Of a DNA stretch of 64,000 nucleotides, positions 35,835 to 43,667 are shown piece after piece. Under the pieces are notes generated by a model. It worked only from the letters and a program-made list of their open reading frames with translations, was not told where the DNA came from and did not search any database. The stretch covers positions 2,237,501 to 2,301,500 of the forward strand of contig NZ_CP014167.1 in NCBI RefSeq assembly GCF_001685395.1. The letters are read 5' to 3'. Source of the DNA: Paenibacillus yonginensis (GTDB taxonomy: Bacteria; Bacillota; Bacilli; Paenibacillales; Paenibacillaceae). Position 1 is the stretch's first letter. Every line of letters begins with the position of its first letter. Position numbers and translations under genes: made by a program.

Positions 35835-36142
35835 CAGGTATCCCTCTTATCGCAGTTTTGTTGTCCTTTCGGCAACGCCCTGCAAAGAAGGTCCTTCGAG
35901 CTTTTGTCCTTCGCATGATTACACGCTTCTTTCGCAGGGAGTTAGCCTATCCGGCATGCCACTACGAAAGGGAGCTAAGTATAAGAGAGATCACAACGTT
36001 TCCAAATCGTCCTTTCGGATTTCGTCCTTCGGGAACTCATGGTATCCTGATCCTTTCCTTATTTGATTTGAAGCAAAAGCCGATCAGCCGGTTCTGCCTC
36101 CTTTTTTCCTAATATTATTATAACACAGGAAAAATGATGACT
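35835..36142 (-). other. Long repeat-rich leader upstream of yitT
   Basis: A 308-bp gap. On the minus strand a TATAAT at 36122-36117 would give a leader of about 275 nt. It carries at least five copies of CGAAGGAC or CGAAAGGAC, several of which can close as CC-GAAA-GG mini-hairpins, and a 9-bp stem CTTTCGTAG/CTGCGAAAG. A 21-codon open frame (36040-35975) with AGGA upstream starts MSSRRTKSER, and a second frame from 35916 starts MRRTKARRTF, so the repeat is also visible at the peptide level. No known riboswitch class was recognised. Confidence 0.5.
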
Positions 36143-36182
36143 AAACAGCTTAACGCCCGTTTATATGGGCGTCCGCTGTTTT
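36143..36182. terminator. Terminator-like hairpin after the alpha-galactosidase gene
   Basis: AAACAGC/GCTGTTT enclosing ACGCCC/GGGCGT. It lies 17 nt after the minus-strand stop at 36199; the following T-run is short. Confidence 0.6.
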
Positions 36183-36198
36183 AAACCGGTATAGGCCG

Positions 36199-38388
36199 TT
36201 AAATTTCGCGCAGGATAAACAGTAAGCTCTTGAAATCTCCTTCAAGCGGCTTAAAATGCAGGCCCCGATACATCAGCTCGTCCCCGCCGTACACTTTGCC
36301 GTCCGCTTCCAGGCGATAAGCCTTGGCCGGATCCAGACCTTTCAGCTTTAGGCGGCGAAGCGGCGCATTCGGGCCGGCCAGCACCTGGAAGTAGGCGGCG
36401 AACGCTTCTTTTTTATCCTCGGACACAAACATCCAGGCCGTTTCATTCCCTTCGAACGGACTGAGCAGTCGGTAGAAATCGCCAAACTGGATCAATCCCC
36501 GAAGCTGCTTGTATTGCTCGACCTGGAGTTTGACGTTCCGTTTCTCCTCGTCCGTCAGCTTGGTCAGATCCAGCTCGTAGCCGAAGTTGCCGGACATCGC
36601 CACATGGCCGCGGGTTTCAAACGACGTGCTGCGGTGCACCTGATGGTTCGGCACGGCGGATACATGCGCGCCCATAGTGCTGGCCGGGTACACGATGCTG
36701 GTGCCATATTGGATTTTCAGGCGTTCCACGGCATCCGTATCGTCGCTGGTCCATGTTTGCGGCATGTAATACAGCATGCCCGGATCAAATCTTCCGCCTC
36801 CGCCAGAGCAGCTTTCGAACAGAATATGCGGGAATTTCGAGGTGATCCGTTCCAGCACATTGTACAAACCTAGCATGTATCGGTGGGCCGTTTCGCGCTG
36901 GCGTTCAGGCGGCAGCAGGGCGGAGCCGATCTCCGTCATGTTGCGGTTCATGTCCCATTTCACGTAAGTAATGGGTGCAGAAGCCAGGACGCTGCTTACA
37001 GAGTCAACGATATAATCGCAGACGTCGGCCCGGCTGAGATCAAGAATCAGCTGTTCCCTGGCCAGCGTGCGGCTGCGTCCGTCCACATGCAGGCACCAGT
37101 CCGGATGCGCCCTATACAGATCGCTGTCCGGCGACACCATTTCCGGCTCGAACCACAATCCGAACTGCATGCCCATTTCGTTGATGTCTTCGCCCAGCTT
37201 CTTTAAGCCGTTCGGCAGCTTGCGGCGGTCTTCCTTCCAATCGCCCAGTGAAGAATCATCGCTGTCGCGACACCCGAACCAGCCGTCGTCGAGCACAAAC
37301 AGCTCCAGGCCCAATTCTTTGCCGGCAGCGGCGATTTCTTTGATTGTCGATTCGTTGAAGTTGAAATAAGTCGCTTCCCAGTTATTGATCAGAATCGGCC
37401 GGCTTTGATCGCGGTGAACACCCCGGCAAAGGCGGGTCCGGTAAAGCCTGTGATAAGTGCGCGACATGCCGCCAAGCCCTTCCGAGGACCGGACCAGCAC
37501 AAGCTCCGGCGTCTGAAATGTCTCTCCAGGCTCAAGCTGCCAGCTGAAGCCAAAAGGCTGAAGCCCCAGCATGACCCGGGTCGTGGCGTATTGATCCACC
37601 TCCGCCTGGGCCATAAAGCTGCCGCTGTACACGAGGCTGAAACCGTAAACCTCGCCGAAATCCTCACCGGCATTCCGCTCAAGCAGCGCGATAAATGGAT
37701 TCTGCTGATGGCTGCTGGAGCCGCGTTTGCTGTCAATCCGGTGAATGCCCGGCACCAGCGGGCGGGTATGCATATGGCGCTCCCGTGTCCACGTGCCGGA
37801 CAGCTGCAGCATTTCGTAATCCGCATCGGCGAATTCCACGCTGCCGCTCATCACCCGCTCCAGAACGGCCGGGTTTGTCCCTTTATTTTCAATCCGTACG
37901 GAACGTGTAATGGCATCGATATTCCGGAAGGCGGTAAAAGCCAGCACCACCGACAGCCCGCTTGGCTCGTCCTTCAAATAAAGCTCCAGCGTATCGGCTT
38001 CCTCTTTGGTTTCCACATAGGTGGCCGGAAGTCCGGTCAACTCGGGTTTGCCCGCCTTGATTGCATGCCCCTCGTAACGGAAGTCACTGATTGCTGATCC
38101 GTCCGCAAACCGGATCTCCAGCGCAGGCTCGCGGAAGTCCCCCGTTCCATAGGAAGGATATTCATGCGGCAGCGTATCAAAGGAAAAAGTCCGGTCCTCG
38201 CGAATGAAATTCGGGCTGAACGAGCAGCGCTCGATCGTCAGGTAATCCGTATGGAAGCGGGAAACGTCCAGCTTCGGTCCCCAATACAAATGAGCCGGAT
38301 AACCGGACTGCACAAGCTGGAAGATGTAGCTGGAATCTTTGGACTGCAAATGAAAAATATGATTGCCGGAGTCGTAATGAATGGTCAT
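36199..38388 (-). CDS. Alpha-galactosidase, glycoside hydrolase family 36
   Basis: Releases alpha-linked galactose from raffinose-family sugars or melibiose; 729 aa and cytoplasmic (no signal peptide). GH36 motifs: FVLDDGWFG (near residue 355), ITYVKWDMNRNMTE with the nucleophile Asp (near residue 470), FESCSGGGGRFDPGML and WTSDDTDAVERL with the acid/base Asp. The ATG follows AAAGGGG. It is a single-gene unit with a CcpA-type cre candidate just upstream, and no dedicated transporter adjoins it. Confidence 0.96.
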   Translation of the reverse strand: MTIHYDSGNHIFHLQSKDSSYIFQLVQSGYPAHLYWGPKLDVSRFHTDYLTIERCSFSPNFIREDRTFSFDTLPHEYPSYGTGDFREPALEIRFADGSAISDFRYEGHAIKAGKPELTGLPATYVETKEEADTLELYLKDEPSGLSVVLAFTAFRNIDAITRSVRIENKGTNPAVLERVMSGSVEFADADYEMLQLSGTWTRERHMHTRPLVPGIHRIDSKRGSSSHQQNPFIALLERNAGEDFGEVYGFSLVYSGSFMAQAEVDQYATTRVMLGLQPFGFSWQLEPGETFQTPELVLVRSSEGLGGMSRTYHRLYRTRLCRGVHRDQSRPILINNWEATYFNFNESTIKEIAAAGKELGLELFVLDDGWFGCRDSDDSSLGDWKEDRRKLPNGLKKLGEDINEMGMQFGLWFEPEMVSPDSDLYRAHPDWCLHVDGRSRTLAREQLILDLSRADVCDYIVDSVSSVLASAPITYVKWDMNRNMTEIGSALLPPERQRETAHRYMLGLYNVLERITSKFPHILFESCSGGGGRFDPGMLYYMPQTWTSDDTDAVERLKIQYGTSIVYPASTMGAHVSAVPNHQVHRSTSFETRGHVAMSGNFGYELDLTKLTDEEKRNVKLQVEQYKQLRGLIQFGDFYRLLSPFEGNETAWMFVSEDKKEAFAAYFQVLAGPNAPLRRLKLKGLDPAKAYRLEADGKVYGGDELMYRGLHFKPLEGDFKSLLFILREI

Positions 38389-38420
38389 GGTTTTCCCCTT
38401 TTTCGATTCATTTAGTAATA

Positions 38421-38434
38421 AGGTAGCGTTTTCA
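38421..38434 (-). promoter_or_regulatory. Candidate cre (CcpA) site before alpha-galactosidase
   Basis: On the minus strand TGAAAACGCTACCT matches the cre consensus TGWAANCGNTNWCA except at two fixed positions (12 and 14). Its location 33-46 nt before the ATG suits catabolite repression of a sugar hydrolase. Confidence 0.4.
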
Positions 38435-38522
38435 TTTCGAACTACATTCAGTATATAAGCGGCTTGGCTGAAACACCAGCCTCCTGATGGGCTTCTTTTG
38501 CCCTTCTTATCATTACATGCGA

Positions 38523-38561
38523 AAAAGAAAGGCCGGCCTGACTTCCAGGCACTGCCTTTCT
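38523..38561 (-). terminator. Terminator of the lactate dehydrogenase gene
   Basis: On the minus strand AAAGGC-GCCTG pairs with CAGGC-GCCTTT around a short loop, followed by CTTTTT. Confidence 0.75.
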
Positions 38562-38587
38562 TCCGCTTCTTCCCGCCGGCGGCTTGC

Positions 38588-39544
38588 TCAAACTGTCTCC
38601 GCCAGCTTCATTATATTGTCTTTGATGACCCGGCACGACTGCCGGAACTTTTGCTCCTCGCCAGTCGACAGGTTCAGCTCCAGAATTTCCTGAATGCCGC
38701 CTTTGCCAACAATCGCCGGCACGCCGATGCTAAGATCCTGCTGCCCATATTCGCCGTCCAAAATCGCGGAAACGGCAATAATTTTATGCTCGTCATTCAG
38801 AATCGAGCGGGTGATGTAAGCTAAAGCATTGCCGATGCCGAACTGCGTATTGCCCTTCCGGGTAAAAATCTCCCATCCGGCATCTTTGGTCCGCTGCTCA
38901 ATCGTCTCAAGATTAAAGGCTTTAAACCGCTCTTTATGCTGCTCCAGAATGTGCAGAATCGGTTTGCCTCCAATCGTCACATGCGACCAGGCCACAAATT
39001 GGGAATCGCCGTGTTCGCCAAGCGCATAGCCCTGCACGCTGCGGGGATCGATGGAGAACACTTCGGACAGCAATGTTTTGAGCCGGGAGGAATCGATCGA
39101 GGTCCCCGTTCCAAGCACCCGGCCGCGCGGCAGCCCGGAAATTTCACGTACCAGATAGGTGACGATGTCGACCGGATTGGCAGCGACCACAAACACACCA
39201 TCAAAGCCGCTGGCCATGATCCGATCGATAATATCCTTCGTGATGGCCTTGGCATCCTCAAGCAAGGCAAGCCGCGACTGCATGCCTTTCGGATTTCGGC
39301 CCGCCGTTAAAATAATGACATCCATGTCGGTGCAATCCTCCAACGTTCCTGCATAAACCTTGGTGCGCGTCGAAGTAAACTCCATGCAATGCGACAAATC
39401 AAGCGCCTGCGCCACCGCCTTATCATAAGTGCGGTCGATAATCATAATTTCATCGCAGATCGACTGGTTAATCATCGAATAAGCACAGCCGGAGCCGACC
39501 ATGCCTGCCCCTACGATTGCTACTCTTCTAGTTCCTTTTCTCAT
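38588..39544 (-). CDS. ldh: L-lactate dehydrogenase-like 2-hydroxyacid dehydrogenase
   Basis: NAD-dependent dehydrogenase that would reduce pyruvate to lactate, 318 aa. Rossmann motif VGAGMVGSGCAYSMI near the N-terminus. Active-site residues are present: SIDSSRLK (Asp and Arg) and ALGEHGDSQF (His). The substrate-specificity loop reads AGRNPKGMQSRLALL, whereas classical LDHs have AGANQKPGETRL, so the residue at the Gln102 position is Pro and the following PG is GM. The enzyme may be an LDH of the Paenibacillus branch or prefer a bulkier 2-oxoacid. The ATG has AGGAGG upstream. Confidence 0.88.
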   Translation of the reverse strand: MRKGTRRVAIVGAGMVGSGCAYSMINQSICDEIMIIDRTYDKAVAQALDLSHCMEFTSTRTKVYAGTLEDCTDMDVIILTAGRNPKGMQSRLALLEDAKAITKDIIDRIMASGFDGVFVVAANPVDIVTYLVREISGLPRGRVLGTGTSIDSSRLKTLLSEVFSIDPRSVQGYALGEHGDSQFVAWSHVTIGGKPILHILEQHKERFKAFNLETIEQRTKDAGWEIFTRKGNTQFGIGNALAYITRSILNDEHKIIAVSAILDGEYGQQDLSIGVPAIVGKGGIQEILELNLSTGEEQKFRQSCRVIKDNIMKLAETV

Positions 39545-39603
39545 CCGTCATCCTCCTGTTGTTGTCCGGTACTCCTCATGTGTCTCTATACAGTATAGTC
39601 TTC

Positions 39604-39664
39604 AGCCTATTGAAATGTCACAAAACCTGCCATCCTGTTCGTGACATTTCCATGAGTATAGGCT
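39604..39664. promoter_or_regulatory. Large palindrome between ald and ldh, overlapping the predicted ldh promoter
   Basis: Outer arms AGCCTAT (39604-39610) and ATAGGCT (39658-39664), and inner arms GAAATGTCAC (39612-39621) and GTGACATTTC (39641-39650). On the minus strand the left inner arm provides GTGACA, a five-of-six -35, and TATACT lies 18 bp farther toward ldh. It can act as operator, as ald terminator, or both. Confidence 0.6.
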
Positions 39665-39687
39665 AAACGGAGGAACTAAGCGAGGCT

Positions 39688-40827
39688 TCACCCCTTCATT
39701 CGGGCTCCCAGAATTTCCTCAGCCGGCATATAGGCATATCCAAGACTGAGCGCTACAGCTTCATTAGTTACTTGGCCTGCCGACACGTTGACCCCTTTGG
39801 CCAAAGCCCGGTTGCTGCGGACGCTGTCCGCCAGACCGAGATTAGCAATTTGAAGCGCATAAGGCATCGTGACATTGGTCAGAGCCAGCGTGGAGGTCCG
39901 CGCCACCGCCCCAGGCATATTGGCTACAGCGTAATGAATGACGCCATGTTTCGTATACGTCGGGTTCGCATGGGTTGTTACCCGGTCAATCGTCTCTACT
40001 GAACCGCCCTGATCAATCGCCACATCCACGATCACGGAACCTTCGCTCATTTGCTGCACCATATATTCTTTGACCAGCTTTGGCGCACGCGCACCCGGAA
40101 TCAGCACCGCTCCTATAACCAGATCCGCTTTGGCTACAGCATGCTCAAGGTTATACGGACTCGACATAACCGTCGTTAAACGTCCGCCGAAAATTTCATC
40201 CAAATAACGGAGCCGGCTTGCATTAAGGTCAAGCAGCGTCACTTTTGCCCCCATGCCCAGCGCAATTTTGGCTGCATTGGTTCCCACGACGCCGCCGCCT
40301 ACAATCACCACTTCTGCCGGAGCTACTCCCGGAACGCCGGCCAGCAAAATGCCTTTCCCTCCGTACGGCTTCTCCAGAAACTGAGCTCCGATCTGCACGG
40401 CCATCCGCCCGGCCACCTCGCTCATCGGCGTAAGCAGCGGCAGCGAACCATCCTCAAGCTGGACCGTTTCATAGGCTACGGCATGGACCCCGCTTTCTAC
40501 CAGGGCTCGCGTCAATTCGGGCTCTGGAGCCAGGTGAAGATAAGTGAATAGAATCAAGCCTTCACGGAAGAACCCGTATTCCTCGGGCAGGGGTTCTTTG
40601 ACCTTCATGATCATCTCGGCGCGCGACCAAACTTCCGCGGCACTCTCTGCTACATGGGCTCCTTTGGCCAGATATTCCTCGTCCGCAAAGCCGCTGCCCT
40701 GGCCTGCCGCTCTTTCGATCCAGACCTCATGCCCGGCACGAACCAACGTATCTACGCCTGCCGGCGTAATGGCAATACGATTTTCGTTATTTTTGATCTC
40801 CTTTGGAATCCCTACCCGCATATCCAA
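39688..40827 (-). CDS. ald: Alanine dehydrogenase
   Basis: NAD-dependent interconversion of L-alanine and pyruvate plus ammonia; in Bacillus it supports sporulation and alanine use. Family motifs: [20 protein letters not shown] (N-terminus), [10 protein letters not shown] with catalytic Lys, THLHLAP-like TYLHLAPEP with catalytic His, and the nucleotide loop [20 protein letters not shown]. Length 379 aa. The frame begins with TTG (40827), 6 nt after AGGAAGG; the ATG at 40821 is an alternative. It is upstream of ldh on the same strand but separated by the palindrome. Confidence 0.96.
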   Translation of the reverse strand: MDMRVGIPKEIKNNENRIAITPAGVDTLVRAGHEVWIERAAGQGSGFADEEYLAKGAHVAESAAEVWSRAEMIMKVKEPLPEEYGFFREGLILFTYLHLAPEPELTRALVESGVHAVAYETVQLEDGSLPLLTPMSEVAGRMAVQIGAQFLEKPYGGKGILLAGVPGVAPAEVVIVGGGVVGTNAAKIALGMGAKVTLLDLNASRLRYLDEIFGGRLTTVMSSPYNLEHAVAKADLVIGAVLIPGARAPKLVKEYMVQQMSEGSVIVDVAIDQGGSVETIDRVTTHANPTYTKHGVIHYAVANMPGAVARTSTLALTNVTMPYALQIANLGLADSVRSNRALAKGVNVSAGQVTNEAVALSLGYAYMPAEEILGARMKG

Positions 40828-41106
40828 TACTTCCCTTCCTTAAGTGGTATGTAGAAAGCTGCGGCCCTGGCGACCGTTCTTCTCAGACTACTCCTATATA
40901 TTACATGAGAAGACGTGCAGTTGGAACATATTCGCACATGAAAAATGCAGTGAAGACCCTGAAATACCAAAAAATTCGATTTTCATCCGAAAATAGCGTT
41001 ATATTTTATATCATAAAACGTCAACTCATGTGTTTATTAAGGAGTAAGAGCTGCCCCTCTTATTTCATTTGCCCCTCCCTTTCGTTTTGCCCTATATTCT
41101 GCCGGT
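40828..41106. other. Gene-free promoter region of ald
   Basis: 279 bp, AT-rich, no gene seen. On the minus strand TTGACG at 41024-41019 with AT-rich sequence following may be the ald -35, but no -10 at ideal spacing is convincing. Confidence 0.35.
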
Positions 41107-41586
41107 TCATCCGCCGGCCGTCAAACGTGCCGCCATTTCTTTCAGGTATCTGGTCAAACGAACGCTGATTTCTGCCCGGACCACATCACGCACCAGACCC
41201 AGCCGGTCTTCGTAACCTCTGCATACAAAACGGTGGTAGACCACCATCTCCTCCTGTTCATCACGAAACACCCGAATATTCCGCCGGGCCAGTTCCCGCC
41301 GCAAAAGGTACAGATCCTCGCTGATTCTGCTCCTCACGACCTTGCCTGCCATTAAATAAAGAGGTTTCAGCAAATTGGCGCGATGCTCCATGTCATCCAG
41401 GCTTTTCTCCACCATGCTCAGCATGTAAGGAAGCAAAATATAATCGCGAATCATAATCATTTCCGCCTCCGTAGGCCGAGAAGCAGGCACTTTTGCCCCG
41501 TCGGCGCGGCGCTGCTCGTACTGCTCCTGATGTTCGGTGAGCAGCATTTTGGATTTCCAGCGCTCGTTCCCATCCAATTTACTCAT
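41107..41586 (-). CDS. YolD-like protein co-transcribed with a Y-family polymerase
   Basis: 159-aa protein. Its first 25 residues (KLDGNERWKSKMLLTEHQEQ) resemble the start of YolD-like proteins, which accompany UvrX/Y-family polymerases in Bacillus. The remainder is not recognised: it is helical, rich in Arg/Glu, contains RDYILLPYMLSMVEKSLDDM and RSRISEDLYLLRRELARRNI, and is longer than a usual YolD (about 100-120 aa). Its ATG overlaps the polymerase stop (ATGA), so translation is coupled and a joint role in SOS translesion synthesis is inferred. Confidence 0.6.
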   Translation of the reverse strand: MSKLDGNERWKSKMLLTEHQEQYEQRRADGAKVPASRPTEAEMIMIRDYILLPYMLSMVEKSLDDMEHRANLLKPLYLMAGKVVRSRISEDLYLLRRELARRNIRVFRDEQEEMVVYHRFVCRGYEDRLGLVRDVVRAEISVRLTRYLKEMAARLTAGG

Positions 41587-42842
41587 TTGTAATGCCCCCC
41601 AATTTGTCCGGCTCTTTCCCTGGCAACCCCAGATTCCAGCAAGGAAGATGCGCTGACAATAGCATCGCTGCCGTATCGGTCTTTAATCAGGTCGGCCGCT
41701 TGTTCCAGTCTATAAGCCTTGATCCGGTCATCAAAAAGAGTAAGCTGCACCCCACCAGGATCAGTCAGATCCGTAAGTGAAACATGCAAACGGCTGAGGG
41801 ACATTCCCCTCCAATACTTGCGGAAAATATGCCGGGCAGCCGCAGCCACCTCATGAGAAAGGGACGTTGCCTCCGGAAGCGTCATCTGACGGCTGAACGA
41901 TGCTGTACGGCGGCCATCCGTCTCGACTGCTCCTACCGTCACTACTCGCCCGATATACCCCCATCTTCTGCAGCGGCGGCATACCTCCACGACCAGCTCC
42001 AGCAGCACAACCTCGATGTCTTCGAGGCTCCGGTACAAGCTGCTGCGCAGCGCTTTGCCATGGCTGACTGATTTCAGCCTGCCCCGTATACCGGCCACTA
42101 CCGGGCTCGGGTCGATGCCTCTTGCCGTCTGCCAGTAATATTCTGCCTGAATGTCGCTTTGCTTGCCCATTTCCTGGCGCATGCGGCGTTTGAAATCCCC
42201 TAGATCCAGCCTGGCGATATCTCCAATCTGATGCAGCCCCATTCGTTTAAAATGCCGGGTCATGCGGGAGGCCGTCATAAACATTTGGTGCACAGGCAGC
42301 TGCCAGAGCTCGGTTTCAATATTGGCGGCATCCAGTTTAAATATGCCCTCCGGTTTCTTTTTGGCAAAATTGTCCGTCGCCATCTTGGCCAAAATCTTGC
42401 TTGGGCCGATTCCGCACCGGGTCCAGACACCCGTTGAGAGCAGCACACGCGTCTGGATTTGCCGGGCGATCTCTTCCGGTGGACCAAAATAAGGAATGGA
42501 CCCTGTTACATCCAGGAACTGCTCATCAATCGAATAAGGCTCGACCTGATCCGTAAACGATTCAAAAATTTCCGTAATCAATAGAGAGACGGCGATATAG
42601 GTTTGCATCCGCGGACGGATTACCACCAGGTCCGGACATTTGGCAAGCGCCTCCCCTACCCGTTCGGCAGTAGTTATGCCCCGCGATTTGGCGATCGGGC
42701 AGGCTGCAAGGATGATGCCGGAGCGACGGGAAGGATCCCCTACCGCTACCGGTTTGTTTTTCAGATCAGGCCTGCCCGCCTTCTCCACCGAGGCATAAAA
42801 CGACTGCCCGTCTGCCAGCATAATGACACGCTCCGTCTTCAC
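41583..42842 (-). CDS. Y-family DNA polymerase (UvrX/DinB-like)
   Basis: Translesion DNA polymerase of about 419 aa. Palm-domain motif IMLADGQSFYASVEKA carries the first catalytic Asp; SIDEQFLDVT carries the Asp/Glu pair. The thumb motif CGIGPSKILAKMATDNFAKK is followed by the little-finger region. The usual DxD appears as DGQ, as in UvrX-type enzymes. The frame opens at 42887, but a GTG at 42842 lies 7 nt after GGGGAG and gives MKTERVIMLADGQ, the family-like start. Two LexA-box-like palindromes precede it, so SOS induction is expected. The YolD-like gene follows with overlap. Confidence 0.88.
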   Translation of the reverse strand: MKTERVIMLADGQSFYASVEKAGRPDLKNKPVAVGDPSRRSGIILAACPIAKSRGITTAERVGEALAKCPDLVVIRPRMQTYIAVSLLITEIFESFTDQVEPYSIDEQFLDVTGSIPYFGPPEEIARQIQTRVLLSTGVWTRCGIGPSKILAKMATDNFAKKKPEGIFKLDAANIETELWQLPVHQMFMTASRMTRHFKRMGLHQIGDIARLDLGDFKRRMRQEMGKQSDIQAEYYWQTARGIDPSPVVAGIRGRLKSVSHGKALRSSLYRSLEDIEVVLLELVVEVCRRCRRWGYIGRVVTVGAVETDGRRTASFSRQMTLPEATSLSHEVAAAARHIFRKYWRGMSLSRLHVSLTDLTDPGGVQLTLFDDRIKAYRLEQAADLIKDRYGSDAIVSASSLLESGVARERAGQIGGHYK

Positions 42843-42865
42843 TCTCTCACTCCCCATCACAAAAC

Positions 42866-42908
42866 CGAAAATACGTTCGCATATCATTATATACCGAATG
42901 TATGTTCG
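42866..42908 (-). promoter_or_regulatory. Tandem LexA (SOS) boxes and promoter
   Basis: CGAATGTATGTTCG (42895-42908) and CGAAAATACGTTCG (42866-42879) each match the Bacillus SOS consensus CGAAC-N4-GTTCG at nine of ten positions, 29 bp apart centre to centre. A TATAAT (minus strand, 42891-42886) lies between them, so LexA would cover the promoter on both sides. Confidence 0.8.
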
Positions 42909-43102
42909 TTATGCAATGGTTATTTCACCCAGCTTGAGACGGGGACAATCACCTGCCGCTCCCTTGCCAAAATAGCGAGCAGACGCGGCTGCCGGACCAT
43001 ACAGATTTGGGCGTTTCATCTGGGTATATGTCCATAACGAATACGCCTCCCCTTCATACTATGATTCAGAAAGTAACAATTCCTGAAAAGGAGGAAACAA
43101 CA

Positions 43103-43222
43103 ATGACTTATGGAGCAGGTTGCGGCCCGGTAGGCGGCGGACTCTGGACTTCCACTGGAGCGATCTTGGTTCTGTTCATTCTCCTCGTAATTATCACTCG
43201 CAGCTTTGGATTCGTTTACTAA
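43103..43222 (+). CDS. YjcZ-family sporulation micro-protein
   Basis: 39-aa protein MTYGAGCGPVGGGLWTSTGA followed by a single membrane helix rich in Ile/Leu/Val. The Gly-rich head plus ILVLFILLVII tail is the YjcZ/SscA-type pattern of small spore or sporulation-associated membrane peptides in Bacillaceae and Paenibacillaceae. The ATG at 43103 follows AAAGGAGG. It is the first of a tandem pair. Confidence 0.85.
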   Translation: MTYGAGCGPVGGGLWTSTGAILVLFILLVIITRSFGFVY

Positions 43223-43299
43223 GCTGCTCTTGTTCGGCAAGGCCGGAAAGGTACGATTTAACAAATTAAAATTTAAAATTTGATTAGGAGGAATTTTCC

Positions 43300-43428
43300 A
43301 TGGGTGAAGTAGCAGGCGTAGGTTGTGGACCAGTAGGCGGACCAGTAGGCGGTCTTTGGACTTCCACTGGCGTAATTTTGGTTTTGTTCATTCTTCTGGT
43401 TATCATTTCCCGCACATTCTTCCTGTAA
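43300..43428 (+). CDS. YjcZ-family sporulation micro-protein (second copy)
   Basis: 42-aa paralogue of the preceding peptide. It starts MGEVAGVGCGPVGG, has a repeated GPVGG, and continues into LWTSTGVILVLFILLVII, nearly identical to the first copy's helix. The ribosome binding site TAGGAGGA precedes the ATG at 43300. It is too short for ordinary gene callers. The pair arose by tandem duplication; they may function together in the spore membrane or coat, which is an inference. Confidence 0.85.
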   Translation: MGEVAGVGCGPVGGPVGGLWTSTGVILVLFILLVIISRTFFL

Positions 43429-43443
43429 GGACTGACAGATTAA

Positions 43444-43551
43444 CCGTCTGAAACAGACGGATGTTCTGAGCCGTTTGACAATCTGGTCATGCTCGCTCGC
43501 ACAAATTGACTGACCCAGCTATCGTCCGTGAAGCCATCCGGCTTTCACGGT
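43444..43551. other. Two hairpins downstream of the micro-protein pair
   Basis: CCGTCTG-AAA-CAGACGG (43444-43460) is a perfect 7-bp stem. A second hairpin, CCGTGAA-GCC/GGC-TTTCACGG, lies at 43527-43551. Neither has a T-run. No gene is seen in 43429-43667. Confidence 0.5.
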
Positions 43552-43595
43552 ATACTTAGCAGCAGCATAGGGCAGAACGCCTCAGAGTCGCACAA

Positions 43596-43626
43596 GAGCC
43601 CGGACAATGTCCGGGCTCTTTCTTTT
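43596..43626 (+). terminator. Intrinsic terminator after the YjcZ pair
   Basis: GAGCCCGGAC pairs with GTCCGGGCTC around AAT, followed by TTTCTTTT. Confidence 0.8.
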
Positions 43627-43667
43627 AATAATAAGCGGCGGCTTGATGCCCCTCTGCTCTCCGTTGA

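Noticed and set aside
35858..36112. 84-codon and overlapping 83-codon plus-strand frames in the yitT leader
   Set aside because: No ribosome binding site; they arise because the repeat motif is open in several frames.
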